From Micromonospora zamorensis (GTDB lineage Bacteria; Actinomycetota; Actinomycetes; Mycobacteriales; Micromonosporaceae), in the NCBI RefSeq assembly GCF_900090275.1, contig NZ_LT607755.1, forward strand, positions 5,394,001 through 5,458,000: a stretch of 64,000 nt of DNA, given 5' to 3'. This document shows positions 56,668-64,000 of the stretch, in pieces (position 1 is the stretch's first letter; every line of letters starts with the position of its first letter). A model generated the notes under the pieces. It searched no databases and was not told the origin of the DNA. It saw nothing but the letters and a program-made list of their open reading frames with translations. A program made the position numbers and the translations under genes.

Positions 56668-56720
56668 CGACCTTCGTTACGTCGACTCCCCCGTGGGATA
56701 CCCGCGGAGTAACAGCCGCG

Positions 56721-56752
56721 TTGCTGAATTGTTATCGCTCCCAACAAACTAG
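56721..56752 (+). promoter_or_regulatory. XylR-like half-site and inverted repeat upstream of the sugar operon
   Basis: TTGTT (56729-56733) and AACAA (56743-56747) form an inverted repeat. CAACAAACTA (56742-56751) equals one half of the recalled Bacillus XylR operator. The ROK regulator at the end of the operon would be the natural ligand-sensing repressor. Confidence 0.4.
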
Positions 56753-56846
56753 GCACCTGCGCGGTCTTGTGGAGCCGGTGTGACGCGAAATACGTTGCCG
56801 GACACAACAAAACAACACCTCCCCCACCTCCGAAAGGACCCTGCAC

Positions 56847-57935
56847 ATGCGTAAGGGGATCCTCACCATCGCCGCCGTGGGCCTGCTCGCGACCGGCGGC
56901 TTGACCGCTTGCAGCGACGACTCCGGCACCGGCTCGACCGACTCCAAAAAGACCCCCAAGATCGGCGTGATCCTTCCGGACAGCAAGTCCTCCCCCCGCT
57001 GGGAGACGGCGGACCGCCGCTTCCTGGAGGAGGCGTTCAAGGCCGCCGGCGTCCAGTCCGACATTCAGAACGCCCAGAACGACAAGGCCGCCTTCCAGAC
57101 CATCGCCGACCAGATGATCACCAGCGGCGTCACCGCCCTGATGATCGTCAACCTGGACTCCGGCACCGGCAAGGCCGTGCTCGACAAGGCCAAGTCGCAG
57201 GGCGTCGCCACCATCGACTACGACCGGCTCACCCTCGGCGGCTCCGCCCAGTACTACGTCAGCTTCGACAACGAGTCCGTCGGCAAGCTCCAGGGCGAGG
57301 GTCTGGCGAAGTGCCTGACCGAGAAGAACGCCAAGAACCCGGTCGTGGCATACCTGAACGGCTCCCCCACCGACAACAACGCCACCCTGTTCAAGGCCGG
57401 ATACGACTCGGTGCTCAAGCCGAAGTTCGACTCCAAGGAATACACCAAGGGCCCGGACGACGCCGTGCCGGGCTGGGACGGCCCCACCGCCGCGACCATC
57501 TTCGAGCAGCAGCTCACCGCGACCAAGGGCAAGATCGACGGCGTGCTGGCCGCCAACGACACTCTCGGCAACGCCGCCATCTCGATCCTGAAGAAGAACA
57601 AGATCAACGGCAAGGTGCCGGTGACCGGGCAGGACGCCAGCGTGGAGGGCCTGCAGAACATCCTCGCCGGTGACCAGTGCATGACCGTCTACAAGGCAGT
57701 CCGGGAAGAGGCCAAGGCCGCCGCGGACCTGGCCATCGCGCTGGCCAAGGGCGAGAAGAAGGACACCGGCCAGTCGGTGAAGGACGGTGACCGCGACGTC
57801 CCCTCGGTGCTGCTCACCCCGAAGGCCATCTACAAGGACAACGTCAAGGACGTCATCGCCGACGGCTACGCGACCAAGGAGCAGGTCTGCACCGCGGCGT
57901 ACGCCAAGTTCTGCGCCGAAGCCGGCATCAGCTGA
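56847..57935 (+). CDS. Sugar ABC transporter substrate-binding lipoprotein, XylF-like
   Basis: A 362-residue periplasmic-binding-protein-like lipoprotein. The signal peptide ends at the lipobox Cys22 (GGLTAC), and a Ser/Thr/Gly linker follows. The mature part resembles D-xylose-binding XylF: KIGVILPDSKSSPRWETADR, the sugar-contact segment YDRLTLGGSAQYYVSFDNES, YLNGSPTDNNATLFKAGYDS, VLAANDTLGNAAISIL and VTGQDASVEGLQNILAGDQC. It starts with ATG after GAAAGGA. It heads an operon with an ATPase, a permease and a ROK regulator. Xylose or a related sugar is likely but not proven. Confidence 0.88.
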   Translation: MRKGILTIAAVGLLATGGLTACSDDSGTGSTDSKKTPKIGVILPDSKSSPRWETADRRFLEEAFKAAGVQSDIQNAQNDKAAFQTIADQMITSGVTALMIVNLDSGTGKAVLDKAKSQGVATIDYDRLTLGGSAQYYVSFDNESVGKLQGEGLAKCLTEKNAKNPVVAYLNGSPTDNNATLFKAGYDSVLKPKFDSKEYTKGPDDAVPGWDGPTAATIFEQQLTATKGKIDGVLAANDTLGNAAISILKKNKINGKVPVTGQDASVEGLQNILAGDQCMTVYKAVREEAKAAADLAIALAKGEKKDTGQSVKDGDRDVPSVLLTPKAIYKDNVKDVIADGYATKEQVCTAAYAKFCAEAGIS

Positions 57936-57966
57936 CCGACGCTGCAGTACCCGCCGGAACGACCAC

Positions 57967-58006
57967 CGCCGCCCGGCACGGGAGCACCCTCCCGTGCCGG
58001 GCGGCG
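57967..58006 (+). terminator. Hairpin between binding-protein and ATPase genes (sugar operon)
   Basis: A perfect 18-base-pair stem (57967-57984 with 57989-58006) with a four-base loop, 31 bases after the stop. It resembles the hairpins after the two peptide-binding-protein genes and probably keeps downstream expression lower. Confidence 0.8.
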
Positions 58007-58048
58007 CCCGCCGGACGGGCCCCGACCCTCCCTTGAGAAGGAGACCCC

Positions 58049-58867
58049 GTGTCCGCGACCCCCCTGCTGGAACTCCGCGGGATCGACAAGAGCTTCGGTC
58101 CCGTCCAGGTGCTCCGCGACGTCGCCCTGACCGTCCACCCAGGCGAGGTGACCGCACTGGTCGGCGACAACGGCGCCGGCAAGTCGACCCTGGTGAAGTG
58201 CATCAGCGGCATCCACCCCACCGACGCCGGAGAGTTCCTGTTCAACGGTGAACCGGTGCACATCGGCAGCCCCCGCGACGCCGCCACGCTCGGCATCGAG
58301 GTCGTCTACCAGGACCTCGCGCTCTGCGACAACCTGGACATCGTGCAGAACATGTTCCTCGGTCGGGAGAGGCGCAGCGGCATCGTCCTGGACGAGCCGA
58401 CCATGGAACAACTCGCCGCCGAGACCCTGGCAGGGCTCTCCATCCGCACCGTCACGTCGCTGCGCCAGCACGTGTCCAGCCTCTCCGGCGGCCAGCGCCA
58501 GACCGTGGCGATCGCCAAGGCGGTGCTGTGGAACAGCAAGCTGGTCATCCTGGACGAGCCGACCGCGGCGCTCGGCGTGGCACAGACCGCGCAGGTGCTC
58601 GAACTGGTCCGCCGCCTCGCCGACAACGGCCTGGCCGTGGTGCTCATCTCGCACAACATGAACGATGTCTTCGCCGTCTCCGACCGGATCGCCGCGCTGT
58701 ACCTCGGCCAGATGGTCGCCCAGGTGAAGACCACCGACATCACCCACGCCCAGGTGGTCGAGCTGATCACCGCCGGGCGCTCGGGCGGGCTCGGCCTCGC
58801 CACCGACCCGGGCAGCAACGGCGACGGCCCGCAGGCGGCCGACTCGATCTCAGGAGGCGTCCGATGA
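58049..58867 (+). CDS. Sugar ABC transporter ATP-binding protein (single domain)
   Basis: A 272-residue ATPase of the sugar-import (CUT2) type. It has Walker A GDNGAGKSTLVKCISG, a Q-loop at EVVYQDLALCDNLD, signature SSLSGGQRQTVAIAKAVL, Walker B LVILDEPTAALG and the H-loop LISHNMNDVF. Enterobacterial XylG has two fused ATPase domains (about 500 residues); this protein has one and should form a homodimer, as is common in actinobacteria. The GTG at 58049 follows AAGGAG. Its stop overlaps the permease start (ATGA). Confidence 0.92.
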   Translation: MSATPLLELRGIDKSFGPVQVLRDVALTVHPGEVTALVGDNGAGKSTLVKCISGIHPTDAGEFLFNGEPVHIGSPRDAATLGIEVVYQDLALCDNLDIVQNMFLGRERRSGIVLDEPTMEQLAAETLAGLSIRTVTSLRQHVSSLSGGQRQTVAIAKAVLWNSKLVILDEPTAALGVAQTAQVLELVRRLADNGLAVVLISHNMNDVFAVSDRIAALYLGQMVAQVKTTDITHAQVVELITAGRSGGLGLATDPGSNGDGPQAADSISGGVR

Positions 58868-60126
58868 CCACCACCGCCGTGCGGAAGGACGGCCCGGCGG
58901 CCGTCACACCGACGCCGACCGTCGGGGGCCACGTCCGCAACTACCTGAGTCGGGTACGCGGTGGCGACGTCGGCGCGTTGCCGGCCGTGCTCGGCCTGAT
59001 CGTGCTCTGCACCGTCTTCGCGATCATGCGGCCGTCGTCGTTCCTGTCGGCCGGCAACTTCGCCAACCTCTTCACCCAGGGCGCGGCGGTCACGCTGATC
59101 GCGATGGGCCTGGTCTTCGTGCTGCTGCTCGGCGAGATCGACCTCTCCGCCGGCTTCGCCAGCGGCGTCTGCGCGGCGGTGCTGGCCAATGTGGTCACCG
59201 TGCTCGGCTACCCCTGGTGGGTCGCGGTGCTCGCCGCGGTCGCCACCGGTGTGGTCATCGGCACCACGCTCGGCATGCTCGTCGCGAAGATCGGTATTCC
59301 GTCCTTCGTGGTCACCCTCGCCGGCTTCCTCGCCTTCCAGGGCGTCGTGCTGCTGCTCGTCAAGGATGGCACCAACATCTCCGTCCGCGACGACGTGCTG
59401 GTCGCCATCGCCAACCGCAACCTCGGCCCCACGTTGGGCTGGGCGCTGACCGCCCTCGCGGTCGTCGGCTACGCGGCGGTGCAACTGCTGCGCCACCGCA
59501 ACCGGGCGGCACGTGGTCTGATCACCGACCCGATCGCGGTGGTGGCGCTGCGGATCGCCGGGCTCGCCGTCATCCTCGGCACCGCTGTGTACGTGCTCAA
59601 CCTGGAGCGCAGCCGCAACGTCCTCATCGTCTCGCTCAAGGGTGTGCCGATCGTGGTGCCGATCATCGCGGTGCTGCTGGTCATCTGGACCTTCGTGCTG
59701 CAGCGCACCAGCTACGGCCGGCACATCTACGCCGTGGGCGGCAACCGGGAAGCGGCCCGCCGGGCCGGCATCGGAGTGGACCGGATCCGGATCTCCGTCT
59801 TCGTGATCTGCTCGTCCATGGCCGCCATTGGTGGCATCGTGGCGGCCAGCCGGGCCAACTCGGTCGACCCGAACACCGGGGGCAGTAACGTACTGCTCTA
59901 CGCGGTGGGCGCAGCGGTGATCGGCGGCACCAGCCTGTTCGGTGGCAAGGGCCGCGTCTTCGACGCCGTGCTCGGCGGCGCGGTGGTCGCGGTCATCGAG
60001 AACGGAATGGGCCTGATGGGATACACCGCGGGAGTCAAGTACGTGGTCACCGGTGTCGTACTGCTGCTCGCGGCCAGCGTCGACGCGCTCTCCCGCCGCC
60101 GCGCGGCAGCCACCGGCACCCGCTGA
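58864..60126 (+). CDS. Sugar ABC transporter permease, XylH-like
   Basis: A 420-residue CUT2-family permease with ten or so helices. The family motif LLLGEIDLSAGFASGVCAAV, the segment KIGIPSFVVTLAGFLAFQG, and the cytoplasmic coupling motif YAVGGNREAARRAGIGVDRI are visible. The length is close to XylH (393), and a polar N-terminus of about 30 residues is extra. The ATG at 58864 overlaps the ATPase stop. With the upstream genes it forms a complete sugar importer. Confidence 0.92.
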   Translation: MTTTAVRKDGPAAVTPTPTVGGHVRNYLSRVRGGDVGALPAVLGLIVLCTVFAIMRPSSFLSAGNFANLFTQGAAVTLIAMGLVFVLLLGEIDLSAGFASGVCAAVLANVVTVLGYPWWVAVLAAVATGVVIGTTLGMLVAKIGIPSFVVTLAGFLAFQGVVLLLVKDGTNISVRDDVLVAIANRNLGPTLGWALTALAVVGYAAVQLLRHRNRAARGLITDPIAVVALRIAGLAVILGTAVYVLNLERSRNVLIVSLKGVPIVVPIIAVLLVIWTFVLQRTSYGRHIYAVGGNREAARRAGIGVDRIRISVFVICSSMAAIGGIVAASRANSVDPNTGGSNVLLYAVGAAVIGGTSLFGGKGRVFDAVLGGAVVAVIENGMGLMGYTAGVKYVVTGVVLLLAASVDALSRRRAAATGTR

Positions 60127-60148
60127 CCACGCGGGAGGTAGCACCGGC

Positions 60149-61330
60149 ATGCGCCCAGGACCGAGCCAGGATGACGTCCGACGGCAGAACCTCGGGGCTC
60201 TGCTGAGGCATGTGCACGTCCACGGGGCGACCACACGCGCGGAACTGACCACCACGCTGGGCCTCAACCGCAGCACCATCGGCGCGCTCACCGCCGACCT
60301 GTCCGCGGTGGGGCTGGTCAGCGAAGGCGCGCCGAAGGAGACCGGCCGGGCCGGGCGACCGTCACTTGTCGTCCGGCCCGAGTCGGCCCGGGTCTACGCG
60401 TACGCGTACTCGGTGGAGGTGGACCGACTGCGCGCGGCCCGGATCGGGTTGGGCGGGGCGGTCCTGGACCGCCGCGACCTGGACAGACCACGCGGGCTGC
60501 TGGCCGCGGAGGCCGCGCCGCTGCTGGCCGGCGCGGTCAAGGAGATGCAGCAGTTGGTGCCGGCGGACGCGATCTGCGTCGGCGCCGGCGTCGCGGTCTG
60601 TGGCATGGTCCGCCGGGACGACGGCTTGGTCCGGCTCGGCCCCACCACCGGCTGGGTGGACGAGCCGATCGGCTCGGCCCTCGCCGACGAGTTGGGCATC
60701 GACGTACCGGTCACGGTGGGCAACGTGGCCGACGTCGCCGCGTTCGCCGAGCACGCACGGGGTGTTGCGGCCGGTTGCGACAACGTCCTCTACCTGTACG
60801 GCGACGTCGGCGTGGGTGCCGGCATCATCGCCGGTGGACGTCGGCTGACCGGGCACGGTGGGTACGGCGGCGAGGTCGGCCACATGAAGGTGGTCCGCGA
60901 CGGCCGGCCCTGTGAGTGCGGCTCCCGGGGTTGCTGGGAGACCGAGATCGGCGAGCACGGTCTGCTGCGCGCTGCCGGACGTTCCGACGCCCGGGGTCGC
61001 GACGCCCTGCTGGCGGTCTTCGACGCCGCCGACCGGGGCGACGCCCGGGCCCAGACGGCGGTCCGCCAGGCCGGCGACTGGCTCGGCTTCGGCGTCGCCA
61101 ACCTGGTGAACATCTTCAACCCCGAAATGGTCATCTTCGGCGGCACCATGCGCGACCTCTACCTCGCGGCGGCGGCCCAGATCCGCAGCCGGCTCAACTC
61201 CAACGCGCTCGGAGCCTGCCTGGAGCACGTCCGGCTGCGCACGCCCAAGCTGGGCGCGGACGCCCCCCTGATCGGGGCCGCCGAGTTGGCCTTCGAACGA
61301 CTCCTCGCGGACCCCCTCGACGTGGGCTGA
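60149..61330 (+). CDS. ROK family transcriptional regulator, XylR-like
   Basis: A 393-residue repressor. The N-terminal winged helix (about residues 12-75) has RAELTTTLGLNRSTIGALTA and a wing at GRAGRPSLVV. The ROK sugar-kinase-like domain follows, with the zinc motif CECGSRGCWETEIG and the glycine-rich DVGVGAGIIAGGRRLTGHGG. A kinase catalytic Asp is not obvious, as expected for a regulator. It lies 22 bases after the permease, so it is probably part of the operon and controls it in response to the imported sugar. The ATG at 60149 has GGGAGGT upstream. Confidence 0.92.
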   Translation: MRPGPSQDDVRRQNLGALLRHVHVHGATTRAELTTTLGLNRSTIGALTADLSAVGLVSEGAPKETGRAGRPSLVVRPESARVYAYAYSVEVDRLRAARIGLGGAVLDRRDLDRPRGLLAAEAAPLLAGAVKEMQQLVPADAICVGAGVAVCGMVRRDDGLVRLGPTTGWVDEPIGSALADELGIDVPVTVGNVADVAAFAEHARGVAAGCDNVLYLYGDVGVGAGIIAGGRRLTGHGGYGGEVGHMKVVRDGRPCECGSRGCWETEIGEHGLLRAAGRSDARGRDALLAVFDAADRGDARAQTAVRQAGDWLGFGVANLVNIFNPEMVIFGGTMRDLYLAAAAQIRSRLNSNALGACLEHVRLRTPKLGADAPLIGAAELAFERLLADPLDVG

Positions 61331-61349
61331 TCCGCGTACGCTGTCCGGC

Positions 61350-61646
61350 GTGGATGTCGAGCTGCGCGCCTCCGACGACGACCGCAACCGGGTGGTCGCC
61401 GAGCTGCACCGGCACACCGCAGCGGGCCGGCTGACCCTCGACGAGTTTTCCGATCGGGCGGGTGCAGTGTGGACGGCACGCACCCTCGGTGACCTGGCCG
61501 CGCTGACCCGCGATCTGCCGGCACTGTCCGACCCGCCCGGCGACCGCGACACCGTCGGGCACGGGCACCGCGAGTTGCTGATGCTCTTCGCCGCCGCGGC
61601 GCTCACCCTGCTGCTGCTCGGCGGCTTCCTCGCCATCACCCGCTGA
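61350..61646 (+). CDS. DUF1707 domain protein with one membrane helix
   Basis: A 98-residue protein. The DUF1707 domain (about residues 5-57) has the pattern LRASDDDRNRVVAELHRHTA, GRLTLDEFSDRAGAVWTART, DLAALTRDLP, a short helical module common in actinobacteria and perhaps a membrane-linked DNA- or protein-binding unit. A linker and one C-terminal helix (LLMLFAAAALTLLLLGGFLA) follow. The GTG at 61350 lies nine bases after TACGCT, so it could be leaderless. Function is unknown. Confidence 0.87.
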   Translation: MDVELRASDDDRNRVVAELHRHTAAGRLTLDEFSDRAGAVWTARTLGDLAALTRDLPALSDPPGDRDTVGHGHRELLMLFAAAALTLLLLGGFLAITR

Positions 61647-61771
61647 TCCACGTCGCCAAACGGTGAACTGATCGAGCGATCAGTCCGTATCAGTGGGCGG
61701 ACGGGCAGCCGGGAGCGTATGGCTGTCCGGTCCAGACGCGTTTCGGTCCGGACCGAGGAGGCACCACAGAC

Positions 61772-62515
61772 ATGGCACCGCTCAGATCCGCCCATCGCCG
61801 GCTGGGCAACCGGACCCACCGAGCGGCGATGCTGCTCATCGCGATCGTCGCGGGGATCGGTGTCCTGCCCGGCGTGGCCATGGCCGCGCCCGCCGGCGGC
61901 GGGCAGCAGCTCAACGCCGCCGACATGACACTGCTCAACGGGGTACGGCTGGCCGGGCTGTGGGAGATGCCAGCCGGTCAGATGGCCGCCGAGAAGGGGC
62001 AGTCGGCCAAGGTACGGGAGATCGGCGCCGGCATCGCCAGCGAGCACCAGAAGCTCGACGAGCTCGTGGTCGAAGCAGCCAACAAGTTGGGCGCGACGAT
62101 CCCCAGCGAGCCGACCGCCGAGCAGAAGGGCTGGCTGGCGGAGATGCAGAAGGCGTCCGGCGCCCGCTTCGACCAGATCTTCGTCACCCGGCTCCGGGTC
62201 GCCCACGGCAAGATCTTCCCGGTGATCGGCGCGGTCCGCGCCAGCACCCGGGACGCCACCGTCCGCAAGCTCTGCGACGACTCCAACGGCTTCGTCATGC
62301 ACCACATGCAGATGCTGGAGAGCACGGGCCTGGTCCGCTGGCCGGAGCTGCCCCCGGCGGCGCTGCCCGCCCCCGGTGACGACGGCCTGTTGGCCGCCGC
62401 GGCGGCCAACGCCGGCCCGCAGGTCGGGGTCAGCAGCACAGTCGTCTGGCTGGTCTTCCTCGCCGCCCTGGGCACCGGTGGAATCGCCACCTACCGGATG
62501 CTGCGCCGCAGCTGA
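61772..62515 (+). CDS. DUF4142 family exported protein with C-terminal anchor
   Basis: A 247-residue exported protein. The signal peptide (RAAMLLIAIVAGIGVLPGVA, cleavage near AMA-AP) precedes a helical DUF4142 domain (about 45-185). That domain is recognised by AADMTLLNGVRLAGLWEMPA, IASEHQKLDELVVEAANKLG and HHMQMLESTGLVRWPE, a ferritin-like four-helix pattern. One membrane helix near the C-terminus (VVWLVFLAALGTGGIATY) follows. The mature domain is probably extracytoplasmic. The ATG at 61772 has GAGGAGG upstream. Function is not known; homologues are often envelope proteins. Confidence 0.85.
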   Translation: MAPLRSAHRRLGNRTHRAAMLLIAIVAGIGVLPGVAMAAPAGGGQQLNAADMTLLNGVRLAGLWEMPAGQMAAEKGQSAKVREIGAGIASEHQKLDELVVEAANKLGATIPSEPTAEQKGWLAEMQKASGARFDQIFVTRLRVAHGKIFPVIGAVRASTRDATVRKLCDDSNGFVMHHMQMLESTGLVRWPELPPAALPAPGDDGLLAAAAANAGPQVGVSSTVVWLVFLAALGTGGIATYRMLRRS

Positions 62516-62546
62516 CCGTCGGCGATGACCTCGTTGGTGGCTCGCG

Positions 62547-62819
62547 TCAGCGGTCGACCTGGGTGAAATCCCAGGAGTGCGGAGCGCGGGCCACCAGCAG
62601 GGCAGGCGGATCGGGCAGCGGTCGCGGGTTGCTGCGCCACTTGGAGATGACCACCACGCGATGGTCGGTGGAGGAGAAGACCTCGCTGGAGACATGCAGC
62701 GGGTCGTGCTCCAACTCGGGCAGGGCGATGTCGCACACCCAGGTGATCAGGTCAGCGACGCCGTACGCCTCGGCGCGCGCCTCCCACATCCGCACGATCA
62801 TGTCCGCCGCCCCCGTCAC
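62547..62819 (-). CDS. Hypothetical protein, possible small alpha/beta barrel
   Basis: A 90-residue protein that I cannot assign. It has the look of a small ferredoxin-like or monooxygenase-type fold: [20 protein letters not shown] near the start and [12 protein letters not shown]. The GTG start overlaps the tsaD stop (GTGA), which supports translation in the tsaD operon. No export signal or membrane helix is present. Because it is coupled to rimI-tsaD it should be expressed constitutively. Confidence 0.7.
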   Translation of the reverse strand: MTGAADMIVRMWEARAEAYGVADLITWVCDIALPELEHDPLHVSSEVFSSTDHRVVVISKWRSNPRPLPDPPALLVARAPHSWDFTQVDR

Positions 62820-63862
62820 ACGCTGACCGTGGTCAACGGCAGTGCCGAATCGGCAGGCAGGTCCAGTCGGCTCGGCGCGACCCCAGCGGCGACCAGGTGC
62901 GAACCGAGCGCGGCCACCATCGCACCGTTGTCGGTGCAGAGCTTCGGACGGGGCACCCGGACCCGGATGCCGTACTTCTCGGCCCGCTGCTCGGCCATCG
63001 CCCGCAGCCGCGAGTTCGCCGCCACTCCCCCGCCGATCACCAGGGTGTCGATGCCCTGAGCGCGGCAGGCGGCGAGCGCCTTGCTGGTCAGGACGTCACA
63101 GACCGCCTCCTGGAAGGACGCGGACACGTCGGCCACCGGCACCGGCTCACCGGCACGCTGACGCGCCTCGACCCACCGGGCCACCGCCGTCTTCAGGCCG
63201 GAGAACGAGAAGTCGTACCGGTGGGCGGCGAGATCCTTGGCGGCGGTCAGGCCGCGTGGGAAGGCGATCGCGGCGGCGTCGCCGGCCCGGGCCTCCCGGT
63301 CGATCGGCGGGCCGCCCGGGAACGGCAGCCCGAGCAGCCGGGCGACCTTGTCGAACGCCTCACCAGCGGCGTCGTCGATGGTGGCGCCCAGCGGGGTGAC
63401 GCCCCGGGCCAGGTCGTCTACGAGCAGCAGGGACGAGTGACCGCCGGACACCAGCAGCGCGATGGCGGGTTCGGGCAGTGGGCCGTGCTCAAGGGTGTCC
63501 ACCGCGACGTGGGCGGCAAGATGGTTCACGCCGTACACGGGCTTCTCGGCGGCGAGCGCGTACCCCTTGGCGGCGGCGACACCGACCAGCAGCGCACCGG
63601 CCAGACCAGGCCCGGAGGTGACCGCGATCGCGTCGATGTCGGCCAGGGTGACGCCGGCCTCGGTCAGGGCGCGGTCCATGGTGGGCACGATGGCCTCCAG
63701 GTGTGCCCGGCTGGCCACCTCGGGCACCACACCCCCGAATCGGGCGTGCTCCTCGACGCTGGAGGCGAGCGCGTCGGCCAGCAGGGTGTGCCCCCGCACG
63801 ATGCCGACGCCGGTCTCGTCGCAGGAGGTCTCGATACCCAGGATCAGCGGTTCGTCAGCCAT
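62816..63862 (-). CDS. tsaD: tRNA threonylcarbamoyladenosine synthase subunit TsaD
   Basis: A universal enzyme (348 residues) that transfers threonylcarbamoyl to A37 of ANN-decoding tRNAs. Visible are the ASKHA fold start [19 protein letters not shown], the metal-binding HxxxH in [34 protein letters not shown], and [12 protein letters not shown]. The ATG at 63862 overlaps the end of rimI. The operon order rimI-tsaD is common in actinobacteria, usually close to groES as here. Confidence 0.98.
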   Translation of the reverse strand: MADEPLILGIETSCDETGVGIVRGHTLLADALASSVEEHARFGGVVPEVASRAHLEAIVPTMDRALTEAGVTLADIDAIAVTSGPGLAGALLVGVAAAKGYALAAEKPVYGVNHLAAHVAVDTLEHGPLPEPAIALLVSGGHSSLLLVDDLARGVTPLGATIDDAAGEAFDKVARLLGLPFPGGPPIDREARAGDAAAIAFPRGLTAAKDLAAHRYDFSFSGLKTAVARWVEARQRAGEPVPVADVSASFQEAVCDVLTSKALAACRAQGIDTLVIGGGVAANSRLRAMAEQRAEKYGIRVRVPRPKLCTDNGAMVAALGSHLVAAGVAPSRLDLPADSALPLTTVSV

Positions 63863-64000
63863 GGTCGTGTGGTCCGTCCCCGGTCGGCTCGGCGTCGCGC
63901 CGCATGACCAGCGCGTCGGTGTTGCTCGGTTGGTAGTAGCCGCGCCGCACCCCGATCGGCTCGAACCCGTACGTCGCGTAGAGCCGCTGGGCGGCGGCGT
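63855..64000 (-). CDS. rimI: Ribosomal-protein-alanine N-acetyltransferase RimI, C-terminal part
   Basis: The last 48 residues of a GNAT acetyltransferase, cut by the window end. The segment [17 protein letters not shown], with [13 protein letters not shown] after it, is the typical RimI C-terminus, where the conserved Tyr acts as general acid. A polar tail ends before the TGA at 63855-63857. It overlaps tsaD by eight bases, so the genes are translationally coupled. RimI acetylates the N-terminal Ala of ribosomal protein S18. Confidence 0.9.
   Translation of the reverse strand, partial: AAAQRLYATYGFEPIGVRRGYYQPSNTDALVMRRDAEPTGDGPHDHG

Overview
This is a high-GC actinobacterial chromosome segment with many GTG starts, four-base stop/start overlaps and long GC-rich hairpin terminators. 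Gene content and order fit a Micromonosporaceae member (Micromonospora-like). This placement is inferred from recalled gene orders, because no database search was possible.

Layout. (1) 1-5066, plus strand: a peptide-type ABC importer operon (dppABCDF-like) whose binding-protein gene is cut by the window start. (2) 5166-18495: a housekeeping block also known from Mycobacterium and Streptomyces: purN-purH, small membrane proteins around a DUF6350 protein, sucC-sucD, an IcmB-like B12 protein, two M23 peptidases, pcrA and a chorismate mutase. The chorismate mutase gene is preceded by a 21-codon Tyr/Phe-rich leader peptide and a terminator, a convincing transcription attenuator. (3) 18636-24372, minus strand: a second, closely similar dpp-like operon, so two paralogous importers bracket block 2 in inverted orientation. 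(4) 24954-29521: a LuxR-type response regulator, a PspC-containing histidine kinase and two divergent envelope proteins, probably a cell-envelope stress module. (5) 29689-31817: an unusual phosphatidylserine decarboxylase with an extra N-terminal domain, convergent with phosphatidylserine synthase. (6) 32354-35283: two tandem double-Nudix proteins separated by a repeat-rich spacer, then a small PspC protein. (7) 35291-46949: guaA, a GMC oxidoreductase, an LCP-family protein, two short M1 peptidase lipoproteins, a Tat-exported sugar isomerase-like protein, guaB3 and guaB. (8) 47136-54721: a DUF5319 protein, divergent bldM-like and whiD/whiB3-like regulators, a secreted lysozyme-like protein, a membrane-anchored sulfite-oxidase-like protein and groES-groEL under two CIRCE operators. 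(9) 54981-64000: a THUMP-like methyltransferase, a YbaK deacylase, a xylose-type ABC operon with its ROK regulator, DUF1707 and DUF4142 proteins, and tsaD with the end of rimI.

How the genes work together. Purine synthesis is well represented (purN, purH, guaA, guaB, guaB3). Aromatic amino acid supply is probably controlled at aroQ by attenuation. Three importers bring in peptides and a pentose-like sugar, and in each operon a strong hairpin follows the binding-protein gene. Cell-wall and membrane upkeep is covered by M23 enzymes, LCP, the lysozyme-like protein, Psd/PssA and the PspC module. Development and stress control is represented by BldM, WhiD, GroESL with CIRCE, and candidate ECF-type promoters.

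No rRNA, tRNA, CRISPR array, transposase or prophage was seen. Noncoding repeats are present: two families of long palindromic dispersed repeats with two copies each, one 41-base palindrome, and several short tandem repeats.
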